Source: an uncultured Clostridia bacterium (GTDB lineage: Bacteria; Bacillota; Clostridia; Oscillospirales; Ruminococcaceae). From it: 16,448 nt of DNA. The notes beneath the pieces were generated by a model that ran no database searches, had not been told where the DNA came from, and saw only the letters and a list, made by a program, of their open reading frames with translations. The stretch lies in the NCBI GenBank assembly GCA_945910715.1, contig CAMDZU010000003.1:1-16448 (forward strand). Reading direction: 5' to 3'. The translations under genes were made by a program, and so were the position numbers. Below, piece by piece: positions 1 to 9,529 of the stretch (its first letter is position 1; every line of letters begins with the position of its first letter).

Positions 1-3000
1 AAGGGGGCAATGGCTGACCTTACAATTTACAACAATGCAGTAACTTCAGGCGGAGTTTTTGCTGCTGTAAGCGGCAGCGGCGACATCGGTCTTGCCTGCG
101 GAACAATGGAGGCAAGCTCGGTGCTTACAGTAAGCGTAAGCGGCAGCTGCACAGGCTTTGACGTTACCTCCTCAAGCGGCAATGCAGGCGGTCTTGTGGG
201 AAAAATGAACCCGGGCTCTGTGCTTACAGTAAGCCATTCGGAGGCTGATATCGCTATTGATGATGCAATGACCCTTGGCTTGTCCATTGACAGCGATGGG
301 CAGCAGGGCAGTGAACGTTTTTCCGCCGCTCCGAAATTAACTATCGGCTCTTCGCAGATGATGTTCAATGCCGCTCCCATAAACGGCGGCTTTAAAACAA
401 ACGGCACAATTTCCGCAGCAAAGTATGCAGGCGGAATTGCAGGCTATTCCGAAAACGGACAGGTATTCATCAACGGCAAGGTAAATACTGCGGTAAACGG
501 CGGAAGCGGCTCGGGCGGCGTTTTCGGCTACTACGGCAGCACTCTGCCTATACTTGAAATTTCGGGCTACGACATAACCTGTACCGCCAACGGCGCATAT
601 TCGGGCGGTATTTTCGGTGTGCTTGAAAATAACGGCGGCATTGTTTCGGTTGACGATACAAGCTCGGTTACTCTTTCAAGAACAGCGGACGAAAGAAGCA
701 ATAAGGACTACGGCGGCATTATCGGAAAATACTCCTCCGACCTTACAAGCCGCAGCCTTGAAATAAGCGGAATTACGGTAACCGTCAGCAGAGCGGCAAA
801 GGCAGGCTATTACGGCGGTATTATCGGCGTAATCAGCGACGATTCCTATGTAAAGCTTTCGGGAATTACCGTAAACGCTTCGTACTGCAAGGATAATCTG
901 AACAATGTGTTCGGCGGTCTTGCGGGATACAGCGAAACAGCCTTTATTGACGCTGTAAACGTTACCGTAAACACAAACGGTCAGTTTATCGGCGGCGGAG
1001 CTGTGGGCAAAATGAACAGCGGCGTACTGCGCTTCAGCGGCAAAACCAACCTTGGCGGTACGGAGGCGGTTTACGACGGCTCAAAGGGCGGCGGACAGAT
1101 AGTCGGCACAAGAGAAAACGCCCTTATTTACGCAAAGGACGGCTGGATTTTCATAAGAGGAACTGCTGTCGAGGTGGACGATATAGGCAACTGGGGCCAG
1201 GTTGTGCGCTTTAACGGCACAAACTTTACGGAAAGCAGCGTGCTTGATGTAAATGAAACCGAACATACCGTTAAGGTTAAGTCGGTTGACGTTGCAAACG
1301 TGTCGGGACTGTCGGGCTTCGGGGCGCTGGCACTTAATATGCAGCTGAATTACGGCAGCAATATGGGAACTCTGCTCTTTGACAGCGGCTCGTCATGCGC
1401 TGTGCTGCTGGGCTCGGCTATAAAGCTGTCGGGCAATTTTGACCTTACGGGCACGGGATTAACAGGTCTTACCAGAGATGACGGCGTAACAGTCAAGGTG
1501 CAGAATAATAAGCAGGTTTATTTCACGGGAAGTCTTACAGGCGAAAACTGCACCATTACTCTTGCAATAGGCGAGGCTTACGGCTATCGTTTAAGCGAAT
1601 CGGTGCTTGCTGTTCCGGTAGAAGCAGGCTGCGGCATTATCTACCGCCACAAATACAACAGCCTTATTTCAAAAACAGGTAACGGAGCTTCCTTCAGCAA
1701 TATTGCCGTAAACGGAAAAATCACCGTGAAGGTAATAGGTACAAACGACCATAACAATATAGGCGCATTTTCCGCTATACACATGGCAGGGGCTTTTTCC
1801 GCCGATAATGTAAATCTTTCGGAGGAAATCACTCTTTCGGGCAGCAACAGCAACAACAAATATTCCTTTGTGGGAAGTATGATGGGCAGAGTAGGCGAAA
1901 ATGTAAGCTCTTCCTCATTACCCGTCACAATAAGCATAACAAACAGCGTTTTCGGATCGGAGATAACCTGCACCGCAGACGCAAGGACAATGGCAAGCGG
2001 CGTAATCGGCGAGATAAGCACAAATTACAGCTTTTCCGTAATAGCCGATACGGTTACAATTTCAACAAAGGTATCAAATTCAAGCACAAACGACGCCGAC
2101 AGAACAGGCTGCTTCCTTGCAAATATAGCAAATTACGGCAACAGCTACGATACGGGCGCAAGAGAAATTACTCTTACAAACGTGACTGTAAGGGAAGCGT
2201 CGGTTTCTTCAAAGGGCATGGGCGGCGGACTTCTTGGCGAAACCTGGAACAATACCAAAGTCATAATCGGCGGCGATGGCGTAAATGGAATTACCGTTGA
2301 AAGCGGTACTGTGGAGCTTCTGACCTCCAATCCCTTTGCGGGAATATGCACTGCTGCAACAGGCTATTGGCAGGTTTACGACCTGAAAATAAACAATATC
2401 ACCGTCACGGGTACAAAAGCAAGCTCCTTCGGTATGCTTATAAACAGGGGAATTCACACCGATTACAGCAAGGAATACGCATTGTACCTCGAGCTGAAAA
2501 AGCCGGACGCTTTCGTTATAAATTCCGCTGACCTTTCGGGCTTAAAGAGCGGAATAACCTATGACGAGCTGTTAGCCACCTGCTCGGCAAATTACACTTC
2601 AGATATTTCCGCAAACGGCAAGGCTGTTGTTTCCGTACGCACCGAATCGGGCAGTGTGCAGATGGACGGAGCAGGCTGCAATACCTATCAGAATCAGTCG
2701 GGCAGAAACGTTACAAACAATAACACAAGATATTACTACAACCTTGACCTTATCAGGGAAAAGAGCGTAGCAGGCACACTCACAGACCCCGAAAAGCTTA
2801 TGCTGTGGAGCCTTAATGCCTATGCCCACACAAGAATACAGAAGTATTTCACCAATCCCTTCGGCGGAAATACCATACCTGCAGGAAGCTATGATATGAC
2901 GGGATATTCCTATTATCCCATTGACGTTTCATCGGCAGTTACCGCCACGGACGGCAGCTCCTTCACCTTCCGCAATTCGCAGATAGAAAGCGGCGAAAGC

Positions 3001-6000
3001 GGAACGGGCAATTCCGACGGCATGGTGCGCTCCACCTCGGACAAAACCACTCAGCATTACCTTATGCACGGCGGTCTGTTCAGAAACGTAACCGCCGCTC
3101 TTACGGTAAACGGCGCTTCCTTCTCGGGCAGCACGGGAGTGCTTGACGACAACGGCGGCTCGGGCGCACTTGTCTGCGGCACGGTTTCGGGCAGTACGGT
3201 AACCACAGTCCTGCTGAAGGTAAACAACATTGTCCTTAACGGAATAAAAATAAGGGATACAAGCGGCTATGCTCCGCTGCTCATAAATAATATGGGCAGC
3301 TATGTCAAGGCCACAATCAAGGGCGTTACCATGACAAACAGCGCCTATACCGATAAGGCGGCAACAAGTCTTATGGGCAACGTAGGCGGAAATGACGCCA
3401 ACGGCATAAATGTTGTTTTCAGCGGAATTGCGCTGGAGGCTATGCCCGAAAACAGTATTTTCAGCAGCGCAACCCTCCTTAACAGCTTTGTATATCCCGC
3501 AGGCAGCAGCTGTACGGTGGTTTACAACTTCAAGCACGGCGAGGACTGGGACTCGGGCGGAAACCATATTCGGAATGTAACCTACGGCAGGGAAATTTCG
3601 GAGTCGGTGGAATACGCCGACACAGCAGAGCACCCCTACTGGCAGAAGAAGTATATCGACAGCGAATACTTTACCTCTCCCGAAAACTCAGCAAGCAGCA
3701 GCGAATACAGCTTTGCAGGCTATCTTCCCTATGTGGCGGTGGGCTATAATGCAGTCAACAACAATCACGAAATAGAGGTTAACCACAAAAACGATACAAA
3801 CCTTGAAATGGGCTGCGGCACCTATAACGACCCGTATATTATCATAAGCGGCAATCAGCTTGCCCTTGCGGCAAATCTGATGTACGGCAATGAGCCCACA
3901 ACGGACGGAACAATCATCAATTTCCACGGGGATAATTACAAGTCGTGGTGCGGAATCGAATCGCCTCATACCGAATTTGTATGGGATTCGGAGCAGTCTG
4001 CTTTTGTTGACGCAGGCGGCAACAAGAAAACCGTTGCGGAAATGGCGGCGGCGCTTTCTACCGCTTATTACAAGCTGGATAACAATATTGTTCTGCCCAT
4101 ATCCTTTATCGGTCTTGGAAAAAGCGTTCCCTTTATGGGTGTAATCGAGGGCGCTGACCATACGGTAACCGCTCAGAATACAGTACCATTCATTTATCAG
4201 TCCACAGGCTCCGTTGTGAGAAACCTTACTGTAAATGTAACGGCTGAATTTACCACAACAAGCTACACCGCAAGCAGCAGGTATGAAACGGATAATGGCG
4301 GTACTGCGCCGTTTTACGGCGGACTTATAGGCATTGTAAACGGCGGCGACAATATAATCGACAAAGTCAGCGTTCAGTTTGAGAAAAGCAGCACCATAAG
4401 CGTAAAAGACGGCAGCTGCTACGGAAATATGGCAATAGGCGGCTATATAGGCGTTCTGAGATACGGCGGCGTTTATTTCAGAAATATGTCCGGAATAAAT
4501 CACAGCGGCATAACCGACAACAGCAACAACGACTTCACCGCCGTGGAATCAAACAGCTACAAGGGTAAGGACGGCGAGGTAAGGCTTTACCTCAACCATA
4601 TCATAGGACGTGTAATAGACGGATTTGCCGTAACCGAAACGAATAATTACGAGCCGGGCGAAGCAAACGTCACTATGCAGAACGGCACAAAGAATTATTC
4701 CATTGCCGACATTGATAAAAATGCTCCTCAGCTTTCCTTCGGCAGCTTTTCGCATCCCACGGGCAAAAACTCCATAAACCAGTCCACAATAACCGTTCCC
4801 AACGCACAGTCCCTGTTTATTATGGGCTGTATCGCAATGAGCGGCGCAGGCAGCGCAGGGCTTAACGGCGCTTACCCCAACTCCTACAGCTACGGCAATG
4901 GTCAGATGACCCGTCACGGAGAGTATAACGAAATCGGAAGCGCCTCCTCCGCCGATTACAGCCTTGCAAGCAAGGACGGCTATGCAAATACAAAGGATAC
5001 CGTTCCGTACATTATCTACAAATATACTCCGCAGATTTCGGACGGCTTGAATAATTACTATCCGGCAAGAAGCATAACCAACAACAACTGCGTATTCACC
5101 CTTGAGCTTGCAGGAGGAACTTATACTCTTCCTGACGGCTTCAGAGGAATAGGCTCAATGCATTCTACAAACGAGAACCTTGAAATGTACCTTTACGGCA
5201 TAAATGGCAACAACTCGGTAATAGAGCTGAATACGAGCTTTAATATGTACCGCTACAATTATGAGGCTTATTACAAAATCAACGGCAACAAGGATTTCAA
5301 ATTAGGTCTTGGTCTGTTCAATATGCTTATCCTCAATAAGAGCGACATTGTGCCTACCGATTTCACAACCGATACCACGGGCAAATATGACGGATATAAA
5401 ATTTCCGACCTTACCCTGACGGGAAATGTGAAGCACAGGGTATTTTACAGCGAGGCGGATACTTCCCCCGATTATGACGGTTCTTACTCGGGCTGTGCGG
5501 GAGCTCTCGGAGGTGCGTCCAATACAAACGGCACATTATACATGGAAAATATAAGTCTTGATAATCTTTCCGTAAGCGCTAACCAGACCGCAGGGGGCAT
5601 TGTTGGCTCGGTAAGATACGGTCTTACGACAATAAAGGGCTTCAGCGGAAACAATGTGTCTGTAACAGGAGGAAAATGGGCAGCCGGTCTTATAGGCGTA
5701 AGCAACAATTGCACGGTTGAAATAGACGGACAGACTTCGGGCGGAACAAGGGGAAGCTTCATCAACAGTACCGTGGGCAGCTCAAAAGGCGGAACCTTCA
5801 ACGACGGTTACGGAGCGGGAGGAATTTTCGGCGGTTCTTACAACGGCAAGGATATTACTGTAAGAAATGTGGATATCGAGAACGTAGCTATAGATATGAC
5901 CTCTGTTCCCAACAACACCGTTTTTGCGGGAGCTGTTATCGGAAACGCAGGGGAGGAGGACGATAAAGCAGCCAACCAAAAGGCGGCTATAATCGAAAAC

Positions 6001-9000
6001 ATTACCGTCAGAAGCACAAGCATTACCGTCAGCAACAATGCTGTCACCTTTAGCGGCGGTATTGCAGGCGCCTACAAGGACAGCGTTATGACAGGCAAAA
6101 TAACCAATTGCCACCTAATAGGCAACGAGGACGGCAGCTCCATAATAACGGGCAAATATGACTCCGGCGGACTTATGAGCATTTCACGAGGCAATCTGTT
6201 AATAGACAACTGTTCCGTTGAGAATTACACGATAAAATCATACTCATCCAGCGCAGAGGGCGCAGGCGGCTTGCTTGGAAAGATAGAAAAAAGCGCAAAC
6301 AAAACGAGAACAGCAGTTCTTAAAAACAGTCTTATTTCCGACTGTGTTATTATTCAGCAAAGCGGAAAGCCTGCAGGCGGTATTTTTGCCGCAGCCAAGT
6401 ATAATATGGGAATAGTCGGCAGAAATATTACGCTGAACAATGTGCAGGTAACCGATACAAACGGCAATGCAATGACAGGCAACTCGGGCGGCGACGCAGC
6501 AGGAACTCTTGACAGCGGCTGCTCTCTTGAGCTGGTGGGACTGTGCGTTCAGAAAGCGGAGAACGGCAAATATCCAAACCGGACTGTGGGAACAAACAAT
6601 GGCAGCATTTACGTCATTTATTCCGATTATGAGGGCAAATGCCTTGACCATGGGGCAAATACCGAGCCGCCGACCTTCAATACAGCGGCGGACGTTACCG
6701 ATATGGGAGCCTACCCCTATGCGGTAATAAACCCTGCTTTGAATGCGGACGGAGCAATGCTGCTTACAGGCGACGGAATAAGCCTTACCGCATTTACGAA
6801 TATTCTCAGCGATATTGAAAGCGGCAGCGATACACGGTATAAAAACGTTGACGCAGACGCAGGCACTTTCGAAAGCTACAAGTCCAAGCTGTCAACCTTC
6901 AAGGAGAAAACAGGCAGCGGTATTTCCGATGAGCAGAATTTCCCCGTGCTTGTAATAAACGACTCCAATTACAGCAACGTAACCTCTATGTTGAACAGCT
7001 ATATACGTCTTCTGACCAACAACAGGCTGACCAAGGACAAAAAGGATGTAAACTATGCGGGGGATAACAGCTCATTCAACGTGGAAATTTCCGTTTTACG
7101 GCTTGAAAACAATGTTTTTGTTGAACAGGCGGACGTAAGGACCCTTGAAATAAGCGGCGGCTTCTTCAAAATGACCGATACGGCTTACGACAGCGCATAC
7201 GACGCACAGTTCACCCTTATCGACGTTCAGTATTACGCCCCGGATCAGTCGGGCAAGGTGGCTTATCACCTTTATATTCCCGTTTATGTGGAGAAAATGC
7301 TGAAGTTCGACTTTATGGCGGCGGCTCTTTCGGGAACAAGATATAACGGCGAGCTTTACACCTACGGAAACCCTGTTCTTGAAAGCTACGGCACTCCCGT
7401 AACCGACTACATAACCTATTTCTACCGCAGAACGCCTCAGGAATGGGAGTCTGCTATAAACGGCGGCGAAAATCTCCTTTCGGGCTACGGAAAGTCGGTT
7501 ATTCTGTTATGCAGCAACGACCTTCCTGCCGATACAAGGCTTGTGCTGGTGGATAAGAACAATAAGGGAAAGGCTTATTATTCCACAATCGGAGAGGCTC
7601 TGAGGGACTTTGACCATAAGCTTGATTTCAGTCTGTTCAATTCATCCGACGGAACAGCCTTTGCTCCCGTGGACTTTGTGACGCTGCTTGAAAAAGCGGC
7701 GGATATAACGGCGGTACAGAATACAAACGGCACTCTTGTTATCTGCGAGGGCGATATTTCCGCTGCCACAATAAAGGTGGGCGAAAACTATTACAGGAAA
7801 AAGACAGATGGTGATACGGATACCTCGAAGCTGTACACCGTTACCGTTGCCGCAAAGGCGAATATGACGGACGAATCGGGACTGCTGAAGGTATATGAGG
7901 ATTATTACATCAGCTTCTTTACCGAGGACGACGGCACTCAGCCTATGAGGAACATTACGCTCAAGTGCAGCACAAGACTGGGCGACAGCGGAATGACCCC
8001 GTCCCGTATGAACAACACCGGCTCTGAGCAGAACAATGTCCATATGATACTTGGCAACCTGTATGACCAGGAGGTTACCTTTGTTACTACGGGGGATCAG
8101 GTAATCAACGAGAATAACAACAAGGTAACTGCCGAGATGAGAGCGGTTATTACCCTTAAATCCGAAAATGCGGAGGACGTAAAGGCTTATCTCCGTTACA
8201 GCTCAATTCATCTGTATCAGGCGTTTATAATCGAGGCGGACAGAACAGACGAAAACGGCACTGAAAAGGGCATAAAGGGCAGTCCGTATATCACAGGCTC
8301 CTATACCACAGGCGGCAATAGCTATAACGTGGGCTTCAACTGCAATGATTCGGTTATCTGCTTTACGGGCGGCAGCGGAGAAACCGCCGTTGACATCAAG
8401 GACCAGCTAATAAGCGGAAACAGCGCAGAAGTTATCTGCAATGATCTGCAGATAGTTTACGGCGACGGTACGGGCATAATAGAGCAATTCCCCGAGCGAA
8501 AGACAGAGGACAGCGGCTACGGCACTGCCTTCTCTGCAAGCTCCAACCTTGCCTATATACGGGATAACCTTGTTCACAGCAACATTTCCGCCGTTCCTCA
8601 GATAGCGGACGGAAAGCCTTACTACCGCGATAATATTTCCGGCGTATCGCTGAATTACAACATTTCCGCACTTACTCCAAACGAGCTTTCCAACTGCGGA
8701 ATAAACGGCAGGGAAACCAACGGCGAAATCAACGCTGTAGGCTATTACAGCGTCACAAACGTTCCCGAGGCCGACCTTGGCAGAGCGGAAAAGGTGAAAT
8801 TTACCCTGAGCCTTTTACGCAAGGACAATAACAAAACCTACGTTCCCGTGGATATTTCGGAATACCTTACGGAGGTAAGCCTTGAAAACACCAACGGAGT
8901 ATGGGAGCCCGGAGGAGCAGGCCAATATACCTTTACCTTTGACAAGAACCTGCTTAAATACGAGGCAGGCACCTATGAAATCGCTACCAAGTATTCCGTT

Positions 9001-9171
9001 GTGACAGGGGATATCTTTGAGCAGAAGGGCTACACATACGCAAACTACAAGGTGAAGCTTGAAGCGGAGCTGCTTGACGCTGAAGGAAACGCCATAAGCA
9101 ATACTCTTTGCAGCGATTACATTATCTATACCAATGCAAAGATTTATACAAATATGATTTCGGCAAGCTGA
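1..9171 (+). CDS. Giant GLUG-like beta-solenoid surface/secreted protein (5' partial)
   Basis: This is probably an extracellular adhesin-like or cell-surface repeat protein; no enzymatic motif was recognised. The frame is open to the left edge. The first in-frame ATG (base 10) has no signal peptide after it and the G-run before it sits too close for a normal ribosome binding site, so the true start probably lies upstream. Residues below count from that ATG. GGxxG turns recur at about 60, 141, 169, 199, 235, 269, 302 and 329, every 27-36 residues for most of them, each followed by a short beta-strand-like stretch rich in Thr, Ser, Val and Asn. More occur at 1437, 1477, 1862, 1937, 2016 and 2086. 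At 1270-1278 (GTYNDPYII) and 1353-1388 (YYKLDNNIVL, then GxIEGADHTV) the pattern matches the module that opens GLUG-repeat regions. From about 2330 to the end the sequence is non-repetitive and beta-rich. The C-terminus (end NMISAS) has no LPXTG motif, dockerin or terminal membrane helix, so its surface attachment is unclear. The coding call is secure; the role is inferred from the architecture. Confidence 0.9.
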   Translation, partial: KGAMADLTIYNNAVTSGGVFAAVSGSGDIGLACGTMEASSVLTVSVSGSCTGFDVTSSSGNAGGLVGKMNPGSVLTVSHSEADIAIDDAMTLGLSIDSDGQQGSERFSAAPKLTIGSSQMMFNAAPINGGFKTNGTISAAKYAGGIAGYSENGQVFINGKVNTAVNGGSGSGGVFGYYGSTLPILEISGYDITCTANGAYSGGIFGVLENNGGIVSVDDTSSVTLSRTADERSNKDYGGIIGKYSSDLTSRSLEISGITVTVSRAAKAGYYGGIIGVISDDSYVKLSGITVNASYCKDNLNNVFGGLAGYSETAFIDAVNVTVNTNGQFIGGGAVGKMNSGVLRFSGKTNLGGTEAVYDGSKGGGQIVGTRENALIYAKDGWIFIRGTAVEVDDIGNWGQVVRFNGTNFTESSVLDVNETEHTVKVKSVDVANVSGLSGFGALALNMQLNYGSNMGTLLFDSGSSCAVLLGSAIKLSGNFDLTGTGLTGLTRDDGVTVKVQNNKQVYFTGSLTGENCTITLAIGEAYGYRLSESVLAVPVEAGCGIIYRHKYNSLISKTGNGASFSNIAVNGKITVKVIGTNDHNNIGAFSAIHMAGAFSADNVNLSEEITLSGSNSNNKYSFVGSMMGRVGENVSSSSLPVTISITNSVFGSEITCTADARTMASGVIGEISTNYSFSVIADTVTISTKVSNSSTNDADRTGCFLANIANYGNSYDTGAREITLTNVTVREASVSSKGMGGGLLGETWNNTKVIIGGDGVNGITVESGTVELLTSNPFAGICTAATGYWQVYDLKINNITVTGTKASSFGMLINRGIHTDYSKEYALYLELKKPDAFVINSADLSGLKSGITYDELLATCSANYTSDISANGKAVVSVRTESGSVQMDGAGCNTYQNQSGRNVTNNNTRYYYNLDLIREKSVAGTLTDPEKLMLWSLNAYAHTRIQKYFTNPFGGNTIPAGSYDMTGYSYYPIDVSSAVTATDGSSFTFRNSQIESGESGTGNSDGMVRSTSDKTTQHYLMHGGLFRNVTAALTVNGASFSGSTGVLDDNGGSGALVCGTVSGSTVTTVLLKVNNIVLNGIKIRDTSGYAPLLINNMGSYVKATIKGVTMTNSAYTDKAATSLMGNVGGNDANGINVVFSGIALEAMPENSIFSSATLLNSFVYPAGSSCTVVYNFKHGEDWDSGGNHIRNVTYGREISESVEYADTAEHPYWQKKYIDSEYFTSPENSASSSEYSFAGYLPYVAVGYNAVNNNHEIEVNHKNDTNLEMGCGTYNDPYIIISGNQLALAANLMYGNEPTTDGTIINFHGDNYKSWCGIESPHTEFVWDSEQSAFVDAGGNKKTVAEMAAALSTAYYKLDNNIVLPISFIGLGKSVPFMGVIEGADHTVTAQNTVPFIYQSTGSVVRNLTVNVTAEFTTTSYTASSRYETDNGGTAPFYGGLIGIVNGGDNIIDKVSVQFEKSSTISVKDGSCYGNMAIGGYIGVLRYGGVYFRNMSGINHSGITDNSNNDFTAVESNSYKGKDGEVRLYLNHIIGRVIDGFAVTETNNYEPGEANVTMQNGTKNYSIADIDKNAPQLSFGSFSHPTGKNSINQSTITVPNAQSLFIMGCIAMSGAGSAGLNGAYPNSYSYGNGQMTRHGEYNEIGSASSADYSLASKDGYANTKDTVPYIIYKYTPQISDGLNNYYPARSITNNNCVFTLELAGGTYTLPDGFRGIGSMHSTNENLEMYLYGINGNNSVIELNTSFNMYRYNYEAYYKINGNKDFKLGLGLFNMLILNKSDIVPTDFTTDTTGKYDGYKISDLTLTGNVKHRVFYSEADTSPDYDGSYSGCAGALGGASNTNGTLYMENISLDNLSVSANQTAGGIVGSVRYGLTTIKGFSGNNVSVTGGKWAAGLIGVSNNCTVEIDGQTSGGTRGSFINSTVGSSKGGTFNDGYGAGGIFGGSYNGKDITVRNVDIENVAIDMTSVPNNTVFAGAVIGNAGEEDDKAANQKAAIIENITVRSTSITVSNNAVTFSGGIAGAYKDSVMTGKITNCHLIGNEDGSSIITGKYDSGGLMSISRGNLLIDNCSVENYTIKSYSSSAEGAGGLLGKIEKSANKTRTAVLKNSLISDCVIIQQSGKPAGGIFAAAKYNMGIVGRNITLNNVQVTDTNGNAMTGNSGGDAAGTLDSGCSLELVGLCVQKAENGKYPNRTVGTNNGSIYVIYSDYEGKCLDHGANTEPPTFNTAADVTDMGAYPYAVINPALNADGAMLLTGDGISLTAFTNILSDIESGSDTRYKNVDADAGTFESYKSKLSTFKEKTGSGISDEQNFPVLVINDSNYSNVTSMLNSYIRLLTNNRLTKDKKDVNYAGDNSSFNVEISVLRLENNVFVEQADVRTLEISGGFFKMTDTAYDSAYDAQFTLIDVQYYAPDQSGKVAYHLYIPVYVEKMLKFDFMAAALSGTRYNGELYTYGNPVLESYGTPVTDYITYFYRRTPQEWESAINGGENLLSGYGKSVILLCSNDLPADTRLVLVDKNNKGKAYYSTIGEALRDFDHKLDFSLFNSSDGTAFAPVDFVTLLEKAADITAVQNTNGTLVICEGDISAATIKVGENYYRKKTDGDTDTSKLYTVTVAAKANMTDESGLLKVYEDYYISFFTEDDGTQPMRNITLKCSTRLGDSGMTPSRMNNTGSEQNNVHMILGNLYDQEVTFVTTGDQVINENNNKVTAEMRAVITLKSENAEDVKAYLRYSSIHLYQAFIIEADRTDENGTEKGIKGSPYITGSYTTGGNSYNVGFNCNDSVICFTGGSGETAVDIKDQLISGNSAEVICNDLQIVYGDGTGIIEQFPERKTEDSGYGTAFSASSNLAYIRDNLVHSNISAVPQIADGKPYYRDNISGVSLNYNISALTPNELSNCGINGRETNGEINAVGYYSVTNVPEADLGRAEKVKFTLSLLRKDNNKTYVPVDISEYLTEVSLENTNGVWEPGGAGQYTFTFDKNLLKYEAGTYEIATKYSVVTGDIFEQKGYTYANYKVKLEAELLDAEGNAISNTLCSDYIIYTNAKIYTNMISAS

Positions 9172-9177
9172 ATTTGC

Positions 9178-9217
9178 AGGAGGATAAAAGGCTTATCCAT
9201 TTATCCTCCTCTTTTTA
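9178..9217 (+). terminator. Intrinsic terminator of the giant gene
   Basis: A perfect 11-bp stem (9178-9188, AGGAGGATAAA, with 9200-9210, TTTATCCTCCT) encloses an 11-nt loop and is followed by CTTTTT. It begins 7 bases after the TGA of the giant gene, the classic position for Rho-independent termination, and separates that gene from the downstream operon. Confidence 0.9.
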
Positions 9218-9225
9218 TGCCGGCT

Positions 9226-9269
9226 TATACTATTTCCTAATCAACCTATAGACAAAGTCTATAGGTTGA
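9226..9269 (+). repeat. Left terminal inverted repeat of the palindromic element
   Basis: This arm matches the reverse complement of 9369-9412. Over 9234-9269 it agrees at 30 of 36 positions, and the outer 8 bases agree at 6 of 8. It contains hairpin A, with core TATAGAC-AAA-GTCTATA at 9247-9263. The six differences in the 36-nt part are all in the hairpin stem and form three compensatory base-pair changes. Confidence 0.8.
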
Positions 9270-9368
9270 TCCCACCGCTTTGCGGTGGGTGCGGCAAAGC
9301 CGCAGGAAAGCCGTTCAATACTAATTCAGTCAAAACCATAGGTTTTGACTTGCCGCCTTTCAGGCGGC

Positions 9369-9412
9369 TCTCCTTATAGACTTTGTCTATAAGGAGATTA
9401 GGAATTAGTATT
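9369..9412 (-). repeat. Right terminal inverted repeat of the palindromic element
   Basis: This is the inverted partner of 9226-9269. It contains hairpin F (core TATAGAC-TTT-GTCTATA at 9375-9391, exactly the reverse complement of the core of hairpin A). It ends in GAATTAGTATT, which also pairs perfectly with 9317-9327. Confidence 0.8.
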
Positions 9413-9419
9413 AAATTGT

Positions 9420-9445
9420 GCATACAGCAATACAGTATGCTTTTT
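9420..9445 (+). terminator. Weak terminator-like hairpin
   Basis: GCATAC (9420-9425) and GTATGC (9435-9440) form a 6-bp stem with a 9-nt loop, followed directly by TTTTT. It could stop residual read-through from upstream before the operon promoter. The stem is short and AT-rich, so this is only a possible site. Confidence 0.35.
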
Positions 9446-9500
9446 GCCGAAATAAATATTCAATAATCCAACAAAAAGTTGCAAAACCCTACGAAACTCC

Positions 9501-9529
9501 TTGCTTTATGAGGAAAAGTATGGTATTAT
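9501..9529 (+). promoter_or_regulatory. Sigma70-type promoter for the lipoprotein-kinase operon
   Basis: TTGCTT (9501-9506) and TATTAT (9524-9529) are separated by an ideal 17 bp, with TGG just before the -10 (extended -10 type). Transcription would start near 9536, giving a leader of about 134 nt before the ATG at 9670. A 10-bp inverted repeat, ATTCAATAAT at 9458-9467 and ATTATTGAAT at 9525-9534, overlaps the -10 and could be a regulatory site, though it is AT-rich and may be chance. Confidence 0.6.

Larger units (their letters stand above)
9226..9412. repeat. Compound palindromic intergenic element (MITE-like)
   Basis: This ~187-bp non-coding block is built almost wholly of hairpins with 3-nt loops. 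Stems are A 9240-9253/9257-9270 (14 bp), B 9271-9278/9282-9289 (8 bp), C 9290-9295/9299-9304 (6 bp), D 9328-9337/9341-9350 (10 bp), E 9352-9358/9362-9368 (7 bp) and F 9369-9381/9385-9397 (13 bp). A, B and C abut with no spacer. The two ends are inverted repeats of each other. An 11-mer, AATACTAATTC, lies inside at 9317-9327; its exact inverse complement forms the right end (9402-9412), and a two-mismatch copy forms the left end (9226-9236). Thus 9317-9412 alone could fold as a three-armed cloverleaf. There is no ORF. It resembles a non-autonomous mobile palindromic element or dispersed repeat, but copy number cannot be judged from one window and no clear target duplication was found. Confidence 0.75.

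Noticed and set aside
10..12. ATG at base 10 as the true start of the giant gene.
   Set aside because: The frame stays open to the window edge, no signal peptide follows, the G-run is too close to act as a normal ribosome binding site, and the protein begins in the middle of repeat-like sequence.
3688..4503. Minus-strand open frame of 271 codons (and similar ones at 2929-3633, 10894-11682 and elsewhere).
   Set aside because: They lie wholly or largely inside well-supported plus-strand genes, show no recognisable domains and have unnatural composition (Cys-, His- and Ala-rich). They are antisense shadows.
9226..9412. CRISPR array.
   Set aside because: The repeats are inverted, differ in sequence and length, have no regular spacers, and no cas genes are nearby.
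9317..9412. tRNA-like cloverleaf.
   Set aside because: The three arms have 3-nt loops and long stems; there is no anticodon loop, T-loop motif or acceptor end, so it is not a tRNA gene.
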